Below the pieces are notes generated by a model. It made no database searches. It saw only the letters and a list, made by a program, of their open reading frames with translations, and was not told where the DNA came from. A stretch of DNA of 64,000 nt from Parahaliea aestuarii. Lineage in GTDB: Bacteria; Pseudomonadota; Gammaproteobacteria; Pseudomonadales; Halieaceae. Location: contig NZ_VRYZ01000005.1 of NCBI RefSeq assembly GCF_008064635.1, forward strand, positions 327,755 to 391,754, written 5' to 3'. This document shows, in pieces, positions 19,002-29,300 of this stretch; the stretch's first letter is position 1; each line of letters starts with the position of its first letter. Position numbers and translations under genes: made by a program.

Positions 19002-20081
19002 TTGGAATTTCTTACCCAATACGGGCTGTTTCTGGCCCAGGCGGTCACTGTTGTGGTCGCCATCCTGGTGGTGCTGGTGGGGGTTGTGGCCCTCGGGCAG
19101 CGGCAAAGGAGCGAACGCGACGGGCATATCGAGATCCGCCACCTCAACGAGCGCTATCGCCGCATGGGGGATGCTCTGCGTCATGAAGTGATCGATAAGC
19201 ATGCCCTGAAGGCGGAAGAGAAAGCCGGGAAAAAGGCGGAAAAGCAGGCCGAGAAAGCGCGCAGCAAAGCGGCTAAAAAAGCAGCTAAAAATGCGCCCTC
19301 GGATGCCAAGCCCGGTGACGAAGACGATAAACCGCGCCTGTACTGCCTCCACTTTGACGGCGATATCAGGGCCAGCGCCAGCGAACACCTGCGCGAGGAA
19401 ATATCCACCGTCCTGTCACAGGCGCGGGAAAAAGACGCGGTGCTGCTGTGCCTGGAGAGCCCCGGCGGTATGGTCCACAGCTACGGTTTCGCCGCCAGCC
19501 AGCTGGAACGCATCCGCGCAGCGGGTATCGAGCTGACAGTGGCGGTGGACAAAGTGGCTGCCAGCGGCGGTTACATGATGGCTTGTGTCGCCAATCGCAT
19601 AATCGCCGCTCCCTTCGCCGTCATCGGCTCCATCGGGGTGCTGGCGCAATTGCCCAATTTCCACCGCCTGCTGAAAAAGCACGATGTCGATTTTGAGTTG
19701 CTCACTGCCGGTGAATACAAGCGCACCCTGACAGTGTTTGGCGAAAATACCGACAAGGGGCGGGAAAAATTCCAGGAGGAACTGGAAATCACCCACGACC
19801 TGTTCAAGGACTTCATTCGCGAGCAGCGCCCGCAACTGGATGTCGACAGGGTGGCCACCGGCGAAGTGTGGTATGGCCGCAACGCCCTGGCCGAGGGCCT
19901 GATCGACGAACTGCAGACCAGCGATGCCTATATCCAGCAGCACCTGAAGACCTGGGAGGTCTACGAAGTGCGTTACGTGCAGCGCAAGGCCTGGCAGGAA
20001 AAACTGGGCATGGCCGCCGAGGGGGCCGTGGATCGCAGCCTGCTGCGCTGGTTCCAGCGCAGCAATGGGCCACATTTCTAG
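19002..20081 (+). CDS. sohB: SohB-type inner-membrane serine peptidase (S49)
   Basis: Probable membrane-anchored signal-peptide-peptidase-like protease. The 359 aa have an N-terminal transmembrane helix (residues 10-30), a long Lys/Ala/Glu-rich linker (about 65-105, likely coiled), then the ClpP-fold S49 domain with nucleophile Ser188 in AASGGYMMA and general base Lys240 in TAGEYKRTL. Translation starts at TTG 19002 behind AGAGG. It probably shares a transcript with nudC. The 3' end overlaps the convergent antiporter gene by 4 bases. Confidence 0.92.
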   Translation: MEFLTQYGLFLAQAVTVVVAILVVLVGVVALGQRQRSERDGHIEIRHLNERYRRMGDALRHEVIDKHALKAEEKAGKKAEKQAEKARSKAAKKAAKNAPSDAKPGDEDDKPRLYCLHFDGDIRASASEHLREEISTVLSQAREKDAVLLCLESPGGMVHSYGFAASQLERIRAAGIELTVAVDKVAASGGYMMACVANRIIAAPFAVIGSIGVLAQLPNFHRLLKKHDVDFELLTAGEYKRTLTVFGENTDKGREKFQEELEITHDLFKDFIREQRPQLDVDRVATGEVWYGRNALAEGLIDELQTSDAYIQQHLKTWEVYEVRYVQRKAWQEKLGMAAEGAVDRSLLRWFQRSNGPHF

Positions 20082-21880
20082 CGATCCGTCTGGTCCCGCT
20101 CGCGCGCCAGCCGCAACAGGTCCCCGGCATCCTCCTTGAACAGTTCCTCAAGCTCCCGGGCTGCATCTCTTGCCAGCCTGGTCATCCGCTCCTGATCATC
20201 GTGCAGCGCTGCGTGCGCTTGCAGCCGCCGCTCATCGTGCTCGCGAAAGATCGCCAGAGTGCGGTCCGCGGCGCTGCCAGTCATGCCGAGAGCCAGTAAC
20301 AGGTCGCGGGTGAGGGCCAGGGCGGAATGGAATGTCTCCCGCCGAATCAGCGTCACCCCGGTGTCCATCAGCCGGTAGGCGTGGTTCCTGTCCCTGGCCC
20401 GGGCGAAAACCTGCAGGTTCGGGAAGTGCGCGCGGATCAGCCCTGCGGCTCTCACCGAGGTGTCGGGATCGTCAATGGCCAGCACCAGAAAGCGGGCGCG
20501 TTGCGCGCCTGCTGCTTCCAGCAGGTCCAGGCGCGAGCCATCGCCGTAGTAGATATCATTGCCGTACTTGCGGACAAAATCCACCTGCTGGTGGCTGGCG
20601 TCGAGTGCGGTGAAGGGAACTCGCAGCGCCCCCAGCACCCGCGCGGCAATCTGCCCGAAGCGCCCGAAACCGACAATGATGACCGGGGCTTCCTGCTCAT
20701 CAATCTGGTCGAAATCCGGTGCCGGCGCCTGGCGTCCCGACAGTGCATCGTGTAGCAGAAACAGCAGCGGCGTTGTGACCATGGACAGAGATACCGCCAC
20801 GACCAGTTCCTGCACTTCGCTTGTGCTTATCAGCCCTCCCGCCTGAACGGCCCCGAACAGCACGAAGGCGAACTCACCGCCCTGGGACAGGGCTATGCCC
20901 AGTTTGCGCGCATCCGCCGATTCCAGGCCGGAGAAGCGACCCAGGGCGTAAAGTGCCAGAAACTTGAGCCCCACCAGTCCGATCACCAGCAGCGCGATAC
21001 GCGCCGGACCGGACGCCAGCAGACCGAGATTCAGCGACATCCCCACGGCGATGAAGAACAGGCCCAGCAGCAGGCCCTTGAACGGTTCGATGTCCGCCTC
21101 CAGCTGGTGGCGAAACTCGGAATCGGCCAACAATACACCGGCCAAAAAGGCGCCGAGTGCCATGGACAAGCCGGCGGCTTCCAGCAGATAGGCGGTACCA
21201 AACGCTGCCAGCAGTGCCGTGGCGGTCAGTATTTCACGCACATGGCTGCGCGATGCCAGCCCCAGCGCAAAGCGCAGGGCATGGCGCCCGCCGAATACCA
21301 CCAGTAGCAGCGCGCCAAGGGAGATTCCCAGCTGGCTCAACGATGGCGCCGCAGTCTGTTCGCCGGCCGTACCCAGCAGGGGGAGCAGGGCCAGCAGCGG
21401 CACTACCGCCAGATCCTGGAACAGCAGCACACCGAAGGCGGTCCGGCCCCAGCGCGCCGTCAATTCCTTGCGCTCTGCGAGAATCTGCAGGGCAAAGGCT
21501 GTGGAGGAGAGTGCCAGCACCACGCCGGCAACGGCGGCGGTCTTGCCCGGCGCGCCCATCAGGAACAGGAAACCTGCAAGCAGGACGCCGGAACCCAGTA
21601 GCTGCATGGTACCCGCGCCAAAGATGGCTTTGCGCAAGGCCCAGAGGCGACTCGGGCGCAACTCGAGACCGATCACGAACAGCAGCAGCACTACCCCGTA
21701 CTCGGCGAAATGCAAAACGTGCTCGACCTCGTCGACGATGCCGAGGACCCACGGCCCCACCAGAACACCTGCCGCCAGATATCCCAACACCGAGCCGAGG
21801 CCGAGTCGGGCACAGAGTGGCACTACGATAACCGCCGCGAGTATCAGTTGAATCCACTGCGCCATGCTCAGCATTGCCAC
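20078..21880 (-). CDS. KefC-type CPA2 monovalent cation:proton antiporter with TrkA-N domain
   Basis: Inner-membrane K+/H+ exchange or glutathione-gated K+ efflux. The 600 aa start with about twelve hydrophobic helices (FAEYGVVLLLFVIGLELRPSRL, LALSSTAFALQ, LLFQDLAVVPLLALL) and continue into a cytosolic RCK/TrkA-N domain (VIIVGFGRFGQIAARVLG, YYGDGSRLDLLEAAG). This is the Kef/YbaL layout; which paralogue, and whether it is regulated by glutathione, cannot be decided. A second in-frame ATG two codons downstream is equally plausible. It ends 4 bases inside sohB. Confidence 0.88.
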   Translation of the reverse strand: MAMLSMAQWIQLILAAVIVVPLCARLGLGSVLGYLAAGVLVGPWVLGIVDEVEHVLHFAEYGVVLLLFVIGLELRPSRLWALRKAIFGAGTMQLLGSGVLLAGFLFLMGAPGKTAAVAGVVLALSSTAFALQILAERKELTARWGRTAFGVLLFQDLAVVPLLALLPLLGTAGEQTAAPSLSQLGISLGALLLVVFGGRHALRFALGLASRSHVREILTATALLAAFGTAYLLEAAGLSMALGAFLAGVLLADSEFRHQLEADIEPFKGLLLGLFFIAVGMSLNLGLLASGPARIALLVIGLVGLKFLALYALGRFSGLESADARKLGIALSQGGEFAFVLFGAVQAGGLISTSEVQELVVAVSLSMVTTPLLFLLHDALSGRQAPAPDFDQIDEQEAPVIIVGFGRFGQIAARVLGALRVPFTALDASHQQVDFVRKYGNDIYYGDGSRLDLLEAAGAQRARFLVLAIDDPDTSVRAAGLIRAHFPNLQVFARARDRNHAYRLMDTGVTLIRRETFHSALALTRDLLLALGMTGSAADRTLAIFREHDERRLQAHAALHDDQERMTRLARDAARELEELFKEDAGDLLRLARERDQTDR

Positions 21881-21980
21881 TCACCCCGTCTCATTGCGCC
21901 GTAGCAAACGGCGCCATTGAATCACGGGGTCCGGCAATTGTCTTGCGCCGACTGGCGCCAGCGGATTCCCGGGTATGCGC

Positions 21981-24296
21981 CTATTGCGTCGCCCGGGCCT
22001 CGTTCCCCAGATAGCGGTTATAGTCCAGCAGGCCGTTGTAGAACGGATCATTGTCCAGCAACTGCTGGTGAAACTGATCGCTGAGACGCCAGAACCAGGG
22101 GGCGTTGCGGGCCACACCGTAGCGTTCCCGCAGCAGTTTCCAGTCCTGCTCGCTCTGCATGGCCGCAATATCCGCTGCGAACAGTGGCAGTTGCTTTTCA
22201 TGCACCTCGAAAAACAGGTTGGGGTGCTCGCCGATAAAGCCCTTTACCACCGTGAGCCGATCTTCTTCCGGCAGGCGTCGTTCGTCCTCCAGGAACAGCA
22301 GCGCGATGTTGGAATAGCCCGAGTCGCGCAGCAGGGTAAGAGTCTGCGGCTGTTCGCCGCCAATCACACTGACGATACTCACCTGGGGCAGGAAACTGTT
22401 GTGGGCGCCGACGCCGGCCACCAGGCTGTCCAGTGCTTTGTCGTTTTCCACGGTGAAGGCGGGGTGGTAGTCGAAGCGCTCGGCCGTGGCGCCGTGGATG
22501 CGCTGGCGCATAGTGCCGAGAAATTCCTTCTTGGGGTCGTCGCTGCTGAAAACCAGGTCAGTTGCCTGCTCGCGCATCAGTTCGCTGTCGGCAAACACGT
22601 GATCCCGGGCAAAACCGGGGGCGTCGCGGTACCAGTATTCGCGCAGTTTCTGCCGCTGCTCTGGCGGTAGATACATAAGGAAATTCAGTTCTCCCTCCAT
22701 CCGCAGGAAGTCCATGTAGAGCCGCGTTTCCAGTTGATGGGCCACGGCGCCATAGACGTCAAAGCCCGCTACCAGCAGGTAGTGAATTCGTTCCAGCAGC
22801 GAGTAGGAAATCACCCAGGCGGTTTTGGGCGTGTCGCCTACGAAACCCTTCACCACCGATGCCGTATCGAAATGGCGGAAGATGGTCAGCGCGGCATTGG
22901 GATTGTTGCCATCGCCGTCCCAGAGGCTGTTCAGGCCAATCTTGCGATTGCTCCGATTCAACTGCTGCGACAGGTATTTGACCTTCGCCTTCTGGTAGCG
23001 GTCGTGGGATTTGGCGTAGCCGCGCCAGGCGAACAGGTCCACCGCAGTACCTGTCTCGCTTACCGGCAGGCGCAGGTTGTCACTCTCCCGGGCCAGGAAG
23101 GCACCGTCCAGTTCCGGGTCCATTGAATCGGGATCCAGGAACATCACCCAGAAGCGATCCTCAATCACGTTGAGGGCGATCTGGCCGCGGCACACCGGTC
23201 CCTTGATGAAGTTCATGATGGTGAACTGGGCTTCCTCCAACAGGAAGCGATAGCGGGATGACACCGGGATGGCGACAAAGCTCTTGAAAGGATTAGCGGC
23301 AACTTCCTGCTGGTAGCCCGGCAATTCCGGCACCGTGTAATCCGGGTCCAGAAAGTTGCGCTGGTACCAGCCGCGGCGTTCGGCGTCAAAACGGTAGGCC
23401 AGGTGGCTCTTGCTCAGGGGTGTTATGGGCATGCGCTGGAGGCGGTAATACACCCGCTCGACCTCCGGGTCATCGTAGGGGCGGCGGGTACTGATCAGCG
23501 CAAGCGGCTCGCCCGGTGCTGTCCTGGAACGTACCAGACGGAACCACACCGGCTCCCCGTCAGCCTCGAGAAAGAGACTGGCCAGGAACAGGTGTTCGTA
23601 CAGGTAGCGAGACATCAGGCGCTGCTTGTTGCTGTTGCCGTTAAGAAAATCCTCCCAGGCGGTCACTTCGCGGCGCAGGGCTGCCGTCAGCGCGGGTTGC
23701 GCGGGAGGCTGTGCGCCGTTTTCCAGCCAGCGAATCATGGTTTGGTGTTCTTCCGGCTGTAGTCCCGGCAAGCCAAAGGGCATCCCCCACAGGGGGTTGT
23801 CCTCGGCGTAGTCGGCAAAGTCTTCCTGTGTGCTGCACTGCTGTTCGCGATAGAGGGAGAAGTCGAAACTCTTGTCCACCGGGCCGCGGGGGGGCAGGGG
23901 ATGCGCCTGCTTCAGTTCCAGCATGCGGTACAGCACACCATCGTCGGGCTGCTCAGGGTCGACGACCGGGAAAAAGCCCTTGTCGCGCCACTCCTCGGCG
24001 CTGCGTGCATCGTCGAACAGGCGGGTGAGGTCGGCAGACATCAGGCGCGCGCCATCGTAAACCAGGTCCTTGCTGGCGCCGCGCTCAAGCCCCTGCTGTG
24101 CTTCCAGCTTGAGCTGGCAGGGGGCGTCGTAGCAGCCGTGACAGACCATACAGCGATTCTGCAGGATACCGTGGGCGGCCTGTGCGGCTTCACCACCTGC
24201 CCCGCGCGCAAGTGGCGCGGTGATGCTAAGCAGGCTCAGAAGCAGGAGGGGAAAAAAGTACCAGCGGGTTGACTCAGTTTTTCTCGTCCTGCTCAC
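21981..24296 (-). CDS. cti: Periplasmic fatty acid cis/trans isomerase
   Basis: Converts cis- to trans-unsaturated membrane fatty acids, a rapid response to solvents and heat. The 771 aa start with a signal peptide (PLLLLSLLSITAPLARGA) and a c-type heme motif CMVCH (Cys49, Cys52, His53) followed by GCYDAPCQLKL, both hallmarks of Cti. Family blocks such as GVPFGLPG-like GMPFGLPGL, YRYLYEHLF-like SRYLYEHLF, and NPFKSF are present. The start is GTG 24296 with AGAGG 5 bases upstream, inside the end of a small membrane-protein ORF. It fits an organism exposed to hydrophobic compounds. Confidence 0.93.
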   Translation of the reverse strand: MSRTRKTESTRWYFFPLLLLSLLSITAPLARGAGGEAAQAAHGILQNRCMVCHGCYDAPCQLKLEAQQGLERGASKDLVYDGARLMSADLTRLFDDARSAEEWRDKGFFPVVDPEQPDDGVLYRMLELKQAHPLPPRGPVDKSFDFSLYREQQCSTQEDFADYAEDNPLWGMPFGLPGLQPEEHQTMIRWLENGAQPPAQPALTAALRREVTAWEDFLNGNSNKQRLMSRYLYEHLFLASLFLEADGEPVWFRLVRSRTAPGEPLALISTRRPYDDPEVERVYYRLQRMPITPLSKSHLAYRFDAERRGWYQRNFLDPDYTVPELPGYQQEVAANPFKSFVAIPVSSRYRFLLEEAQFTIMNFIKGPVCRGQIALNVIEDRFWVMFLDPDSMDPELDGAFLARESDNLRLPVSETGTAVDLFAWRGYAKSHDRYQKAKVKYLSQQLNRSNRKIGLNSLWDGDGNNPNAALTIFRHFDTASVVKGFVGDTPKTAWVISYSLLERIHYLLVAGFDVYGAVAHQLETRLYMDFLRMEGELNFLMYLPPEQRQKLREYWYRDAPGFARDHVFADSELMREQATDLVFSSDDPKKEFLGTMRQRIHGATAERFDYHPAFTVENDKALDSLVAGVGAHNSFLPQVSIVSVIGGEQPQTLTLLRDSGYSNIALLFLEDERRLPEEDRLTVVKGFIGEHPNLFFEVHEKQLPLFAADIAAMQSEQDWKLLRERYGVARNAPWFWRLSDQFHQQLLDNDPFYNGLLDYNRYLGNEARATQ

Positions 24297-24489
24297 ATTT
24301 GCCTCTTACAATAATGGCCCGGTTGACCATGGCGTCCTGATCGCCTTCGGCGTCCGCCAGCACGGCGGCGCTGACATCCCTGCCTGACGCGCAATCTGGC
24401 GCCTCGTCCTGTGTCACAATGGCGAGCGTCGCAATGACGGCGACAACAGCCACAAAGGTGACAATCGACAGCAGCAGGGGTTTGGACAT
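24274..24489 (-). CDS. Small single-pass membrane protein upstream of cti
   Basis: 71-aa ORF with an N-terminal hydrophobic helix (residues 4-25, LLLSIVTFVAVVAVIATLA) and an acidic periplasmic tail with two cysteines. It overlaps the start of cti by 23 bases, which suggests translational coupling and a shared transcript. I recognise no family. Possible roles include a partner of Cti or simply a small exported protein; both are guesses. Confidence 0.6.
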   Translation of the reverse strand: MSKPLLLSIVTFVAVVAVIATLAIVTQDEAPDCASGRDVSAAVLADAEGDQDAMVNRAIIVRGKCEQDEKN

Positions 24490-24585
24490 GGTTCACGGTA
24501 CCCGGAGTCTCGTGGAACGGGCGATAATAACACGGCAAAGCCCGCCGCCAGTGCCAGCCCGGGCTGAAAATACAGGACAGGGTTT

Positions 24586-25209
24586 GTGAATCTCGCCACC
24601 GCCATCTACACCTTCGACCTGCTCGGCGTTGCCGTGTTTGCCATCAGTGGCGCGCTGGCCGCTGCCGAACGTCGCATGGACATCCTCACCTTCGTGCTGT
24701 TCGGCACCATTACCGGGGTGGGGGGCGGCACGCTCAGGGATCTTTTGCTGAATACCGACCAGGTGTTCTGGATACACGATCCCAGCTATCTCTGGGTCTG
24801 TATCGGCGCCTCTGTCGCCACCTGGTTTCTGGCCCACCACTTCGATTCCCGCCGCCGGGTGCTGCTGTGGGCGGACGCCGTCGGCCTGGCCCTGTTCTGT
24901 GTGCTCGGCACGCAAAAGGCGCTGGCCTGGAATGCACCGGCCATTGTCGCCATCGGCATGGGCATGATGACCGCCAGTTTCGGTTCCCTGATACGCGACA
25001 GCCTGCTGAACCGGCCACCGGTCCTGCTGGGGCCGGAGATTTACGTCACGGCGGCCCTGCTGGGTTCGGCCAGCTTTACCCTGCTGGCACAGTGGCCGCA
25101 AACCGCCACCGTGGCGCTGCCGCTCAGCATGGCTGCCGCCTTCCTGCTGCGCGCCGGTGCGCTGCTGTTCGACTGGCGCCTGCCCAAGTATCGCGACGAC
25201 AACACCTGA
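24586..25209 (+). CDS. TRIC/YicG-type membrane protein (UPF0126)
   Basis: Seven-helix inner-membrane protein of the trimeric intracellular cation channel family. The 207 aa show two related halves, each with the family loop: FGTITGVGGGTLRDLLL in the first and MGMMTASFGSLIRDSLL in the second, followed by PPVLLGPEIYVTAALLG. The start is GTG 24586 with AGGACAGG upstream. It lies 7 bases before sbcD, so it may lead that operon. The transported ion is not deducible; relatives have also been linked to glycine transport. Confidence 0.88.
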   Translation: MNLATAIYTFDLLGVAVFAISGALAAAERRMDILTFVLFGTITGVGGGTLRDLLLNTDQVFWIHDPSYLWVCIGASVATWFLAHHFDSRRRVLLWADAVGLALFCVLGTQKALAWNAPAIVAIGMGMMTASFGSLIRDSLLNRPPVLLGPEIYVTAALLGSASFTLLAQWPQTATVALPLSMAAAFLLRAGALLFDWRLPKYRDDNT

Positions 25210-25216
25210 ATCCACC

Positions 25217-26383
25217 ATGCGAATACTCCACACCTCCGACTGGCATCTCGGGCGCCAACTTCACGGCCGTTCCCTACTGGCGGACCAGGCCCATGTGCTG
25301 GAGCAGGTTCTCGACATCGCGGAACGGGACGAAGTCGATGTCGTGCTGATTGCCGGCGATGTCTACGACCGCGCAGTGCCGCCCGCCGAGGCCGTCTCGT
25401 TGCTGGGGAACACCCTGCGCAGGCTGTGTGTGGAACTCGGCAAACAGGTCATCCTGATCGCCGGCAATCACGATTCCGCCGAGCGGCTGGGTTTTGCCGC
25501 TGAATTGCTCGGCCACGCCGGCCTGCACATTGTCGGCCCGCTCACGGCAGAACCGCGTCCCCTCACCCTGGTCGCCGCGGAGAGGGGAGGGCACACAGTC
25601 AGTGCAATCGCGGTGGACTTTTTCGGACTGCCCTACGCCGGCCCGGCCCAGGTGCGCCAGACACTGGGCGTAGAGGTCAGCAGTCACGACGAGGCCATGG
25701 GTGCACTGCTGGAACGTGTGGAAAGCGCCCGTGACCACAGCCGCCCCTGCGTGGTAATGGCTCACTGCTTTGTCGCCGGTGGCGAGGCCAGCGATTCCGA
25801 GCGGCCCCTGAGTCTCGGTGGCGCCGACCAGGTCGCCGGGGATCGTTTCGCCCCCTATACCTACGCGGCTCTCGGCCACCTGCACGGCCCCCAGCACAGG
25901 GGGGCGCAGCATATACGCTACAGCGGTTCGATCCTGAAATATTCGTTTTCCGAAGCGCGACAGCGCAAGTCGGTGACGCTGGTGGATATCGATGGCGCTG
26001 GCGGCGTCACGATTGCACAGCGCGACCTCAAGCCCCTGCGGGACGTCCGCATCATAGAAGGCAGCCTCGACGCGCTGCTGGCGACGGGGCACACAGACCC
26101 GGCCGCCGACGATTTTATCTGCGCCCGGCTGACCGGCAGCGGCGCCGTGCTGGATGTGATGGGCAAGTTGCGCGCGGTCTACCCCAATGCCCTGCAGGCA
26201 GTGCGCCTGACCCGGGACAGCGGTGGGGCGAGGTTCGGTGCGGGCCGGGATGTCCTGAAGCAGAGCCAGTACGAGCTCTTTCGCGAGTTCTACTGCCATG
26301 TCCAGGGTGAGGGAATGAGCGATGCCCAGCAGCGCTACCTGCAATCCCTGCTGCAAGCACTGCAACAGGAGGGCAGCCTGTGA
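25217..26383 (+). CDS. sbcD: Exonuclease SbcCD, subunit D (Mre11 homologue)
   Basis: Mn2+-dependent nuclease of the SbcCD complex, which cuts DNA hairpins and protein-blocked ends. The 388 aa, from ATG 25217, contain the metallophosphatase motifs in order: HTSDWHLGR (residues 5-13), IAGDVYDRAVPP, AGNHDSAERL, MAHCFVAGG and ALGHLHGPQ. The stop overlaps the GTG start of sbcC. Confidence 0.96.
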   Translation: MRILHTSDWHLGRQLHGRSLLADQAHVLEQVLDIAERDEVDVVLIAGDVYDRAVPPAEAVSLLGNTLRRLCVELGKQVILIAGNHDSAERLGFAAELLGHAGLHIVGPLTAEPRPLTLVAAERGGHTVSAIAVDFFGLPYAGPAQVRQTLGVEVSSHDEAMGALLERVESARDHSRPCVVMAHCFVAGGEASDSERPLSLGGADQVAGDRFAPYTYAALGHLHGPQHRGAQHIRYSGSILKYSFSEARQRKSVTLVDIDGAGGVTIAQRDLKPLRDVRIIEGSLDALLATGHTDPAADDFICARLTGSGAVLDVMGKLRAVYPNALQAVRLTRDSGGARFGAGRDVLKQSQYELFREFYCHVQGEGMSDAQQRYLQSLLQALQQEGSL

Positions 26384-29300
26384 AGCCACTCCACCTCTCC
26401 CTGCAGGCCTTCGGGCCCTTCGCCGGCCGCGAAGAGGTCGACTTTGCCGCACTCGGTCAGTCACCGCTGTTCCTGATCAACGGCCCCACGGGTGCCGGCA
26501 AAACCACGTTGCTGGACGCCATCTGCTTTGCGCTCTATGGCATTACCACCGGCGCCGAGCGGGAAGGGCGGGAGATGCGCTGCCAGCAGAGTCCTGACGG
26601 CTTGCTGACAGAAGTCTGCTTCCGTTTTGAACTGGCGGGAGAGCGTTACCAGATCACGCGCAGCCCCGACCAGCAAAGGCCCAAACAGCGCGGTGAAGGA
26701 TTTACCGAGCACCGCACTCGGGCGGAACTCTATCGACTCGGCCCGGACGGTAGCTGCGCGAGCGGTAAATTGCTGGTTGAACAAAAAGTCACCGATGCCA
26801 ACAGCGCCATTCGCGAGATTACCGGCCTCAACGCCGACCAGTTCCGGCAGGTGATGGTCCTGCCCCAGGGACAGTTCCGCAAACTGTTGATGGCGGATTC
26901 CAGGGACCGCGAGAAAATTTTCCAGGACCTGTTCCAGACTGGAGTCTACAAACAGATCGAGGAGCGCCTGAAGCAGGCCGCCAGCCAGATCCGCCGCGAC
27001 TATGAAGCCGGCCAGGAGCGTATTGCCGGCATTCTCACGGCGGGCGAGGTAGCGAGTGAAGAGACGCTACAAAGTGAACGGGAGACGCTGGCGCCCGAGC
27101 TGCGTGCGGCCGGTGAACGCAGTCAACAAGCCCAGGCCGAGTGGCAGCGACTCGCCACCCAGCTCGCTTTGGCGCGACAGGTGGAGAGTATGCGTGGCAA
27201 CCGTGCCGCAGCGGCGGCGACACTGGCTGAACTGGAGGCGCAGTCGCTGGATCGCCAGCGGCAGCAAGCGCAATTGGACCGGGCACTGGCGGCCAGGCAG
27301 TTACAGGCACCCCTCGATCACTGGCAGCGCGCCATCGCGGCCGCCAGTCAGGCGGACACCGCCGTTACTGTTGCACTGGAGGCTGAGACAGCGTCCAGGC
27401 AGAAGGCGGAGCATGACAGGCAGGCGCTGGACGCAGAACTTGCCAGGGAGGACGAACGCAGCGGCCGGCGCGAGCAGATCCAGCAACTGCAACGCCTGGA
27501 GCCCAAACTGGAGCAGCTGCTGGCGGCGAGAGCCTTGCAGGCAAAGCGGGCGCACGTCGTTGCCGACGCCGAGGCCCTCCTGGACCGGGCGAGGGAGGGC
27601 CGGCAGGCAAAAGCCGCTGAGCGGGATCAACTCGCGGCCCAGCTCGTCGCCCTGAACGCCTCGCTGAGGGAGAGCGAGAATGTTGATCTGGCACTGCACC
27701 AGGCGCAGGCAGCGCTGACCGAAGCCCGCCAGCGGGAGCAATTGCAGGGCCAGCTGGCCCGCGAACGGCAGCTGCAGTCGGAGCTTCGGGAGCGCTGCAA
27801 ACAGCAGGAGGAGGAGAGCCGGGCTGCGCAGGCAGTGCTGACCCGCCTGCGGAGGGACTGGCATCTGGGGCAGGCGCGCCTGCTGGCCGCCTCCCTGCAG
27901 GAGGGAGAGGCCTGCCCGGTGTGCGGCAGTCTGGAACATCCACAAAAAGCCAGTGGCGACGGGGATGTACCCGATGAAGCGAGTATTGAAGCGCAGGAAC
28001 AGCGCAGCCGTGATTGCAGTCAGGCGCTGGCCGCCAGTGAAGCGGAACTCGCCGGAGCCGACGGCCGGATCGACACGCTGCAATTGCAGCTCGATGCGCT
28101 GCCGGCCGGGAGCGGTGATACGCCCGGCCATTGGGACCGGCGTGTCCAGCAACTGTTGGAGATGCAGCGGGAACGCCAGCGACAGTTGCAGGCCCTGCCC
28201 GAACGGGAGAAGTCTCTGCAATTGCTGGAGCAGGATCTGCACAGCGTCACCCGGGCGGAGGCTGATGCCGAGGCGGTATTGAACAGCGCCCTGGCGCAGC
28301 AGCAGGAAGCATCTGCAGCACTTGCGACGCTGGAAGCACAATTACCCGAAGTGGCCCGTTCTGAAGCCATATTGCAGGCGGCCCTGACCACGCAAAAAGA
28401 GGCCCTGGCCGAGTTGGAAGCAAAACTCGAGCAGGCCCGGCTGGCCGAGGCCGATACCCGTCAGGAGTTGCGCATTGCCGGAGTGCGCCTGCAGCAGGCA
28501 AGGGACAACGCAGCCGAGCGCTGGCAGGCCGCCGCGCAGGCACAGCAGGATTTTGAGGCGGCACTGGCCGTCAGCCTGTTCGCCGATGAGCCGGCCGCCC
28601 GCCAGGCGCAGATGGATGAGGGTGAACTGCAGGCCCTGCAGCAGTCACTGGCGGCCTATCGCGAGGAACTGCAGGCGACACGCACGCGACTTGAGACCCT
28701 GGACAGGGAGCTCGCCGACCAGCCGGCGCTCGATATTGAGCAACTGGAGCAGGCTGTCGCTGTGGCCGAAACGGGTAAGCAGGATTGCGCATCCAGCCTG
28801 CAGGCGCTGCAGCAGCGAGACAATGTGCTGCGATCCACTAGCGACAAGCTCGAGCAGCAGAGGCAGAGCAACAGTGCACTGGATCGGGAGTACGCCGTGG
28901 TCGGCACCCTCTCGGATGTCGCCAATGGCAGGGCCGGCAGCGGCGTCAGCCTGCAGCGCTATGTGCTCGGGGTGTTGCTGGACGATGTGCTGACCCAGGC
29001 GAGCCTGCGACTCGCGCGTATGTCCGCGGGCCGCTACCAGTTACACCGGCGGCGCGAGGCAAGTAGCGGGGCCGGTGCTGCCGGACTGGATCTTGAGGTC
29101 CACGACGACTACACCGGCAACGCACGCTCGGTTGCCACGCTGTCCGGTGGCGAGAGCTTCATGGCGGCGCTGGCCCTGGCCTTGGGGCTGTCTGACGTGG
29201 TGCAGGCCCAGGCCGGCGGCATCGCCCTGGATACCCTGTTTGTGGACGAGGGCTTTGGTTCCCTCGACACCGAAGCTCTGGAGCTGGCGGTCAGTACCCT

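Noticed and set aside
19200..19300. Lys/Ala-rich stretch in sohB as a low-complexity insertion
   Set aside because: SohB proteins commonly have a charged linker here; the frame and downstream catalytic domain are intact.
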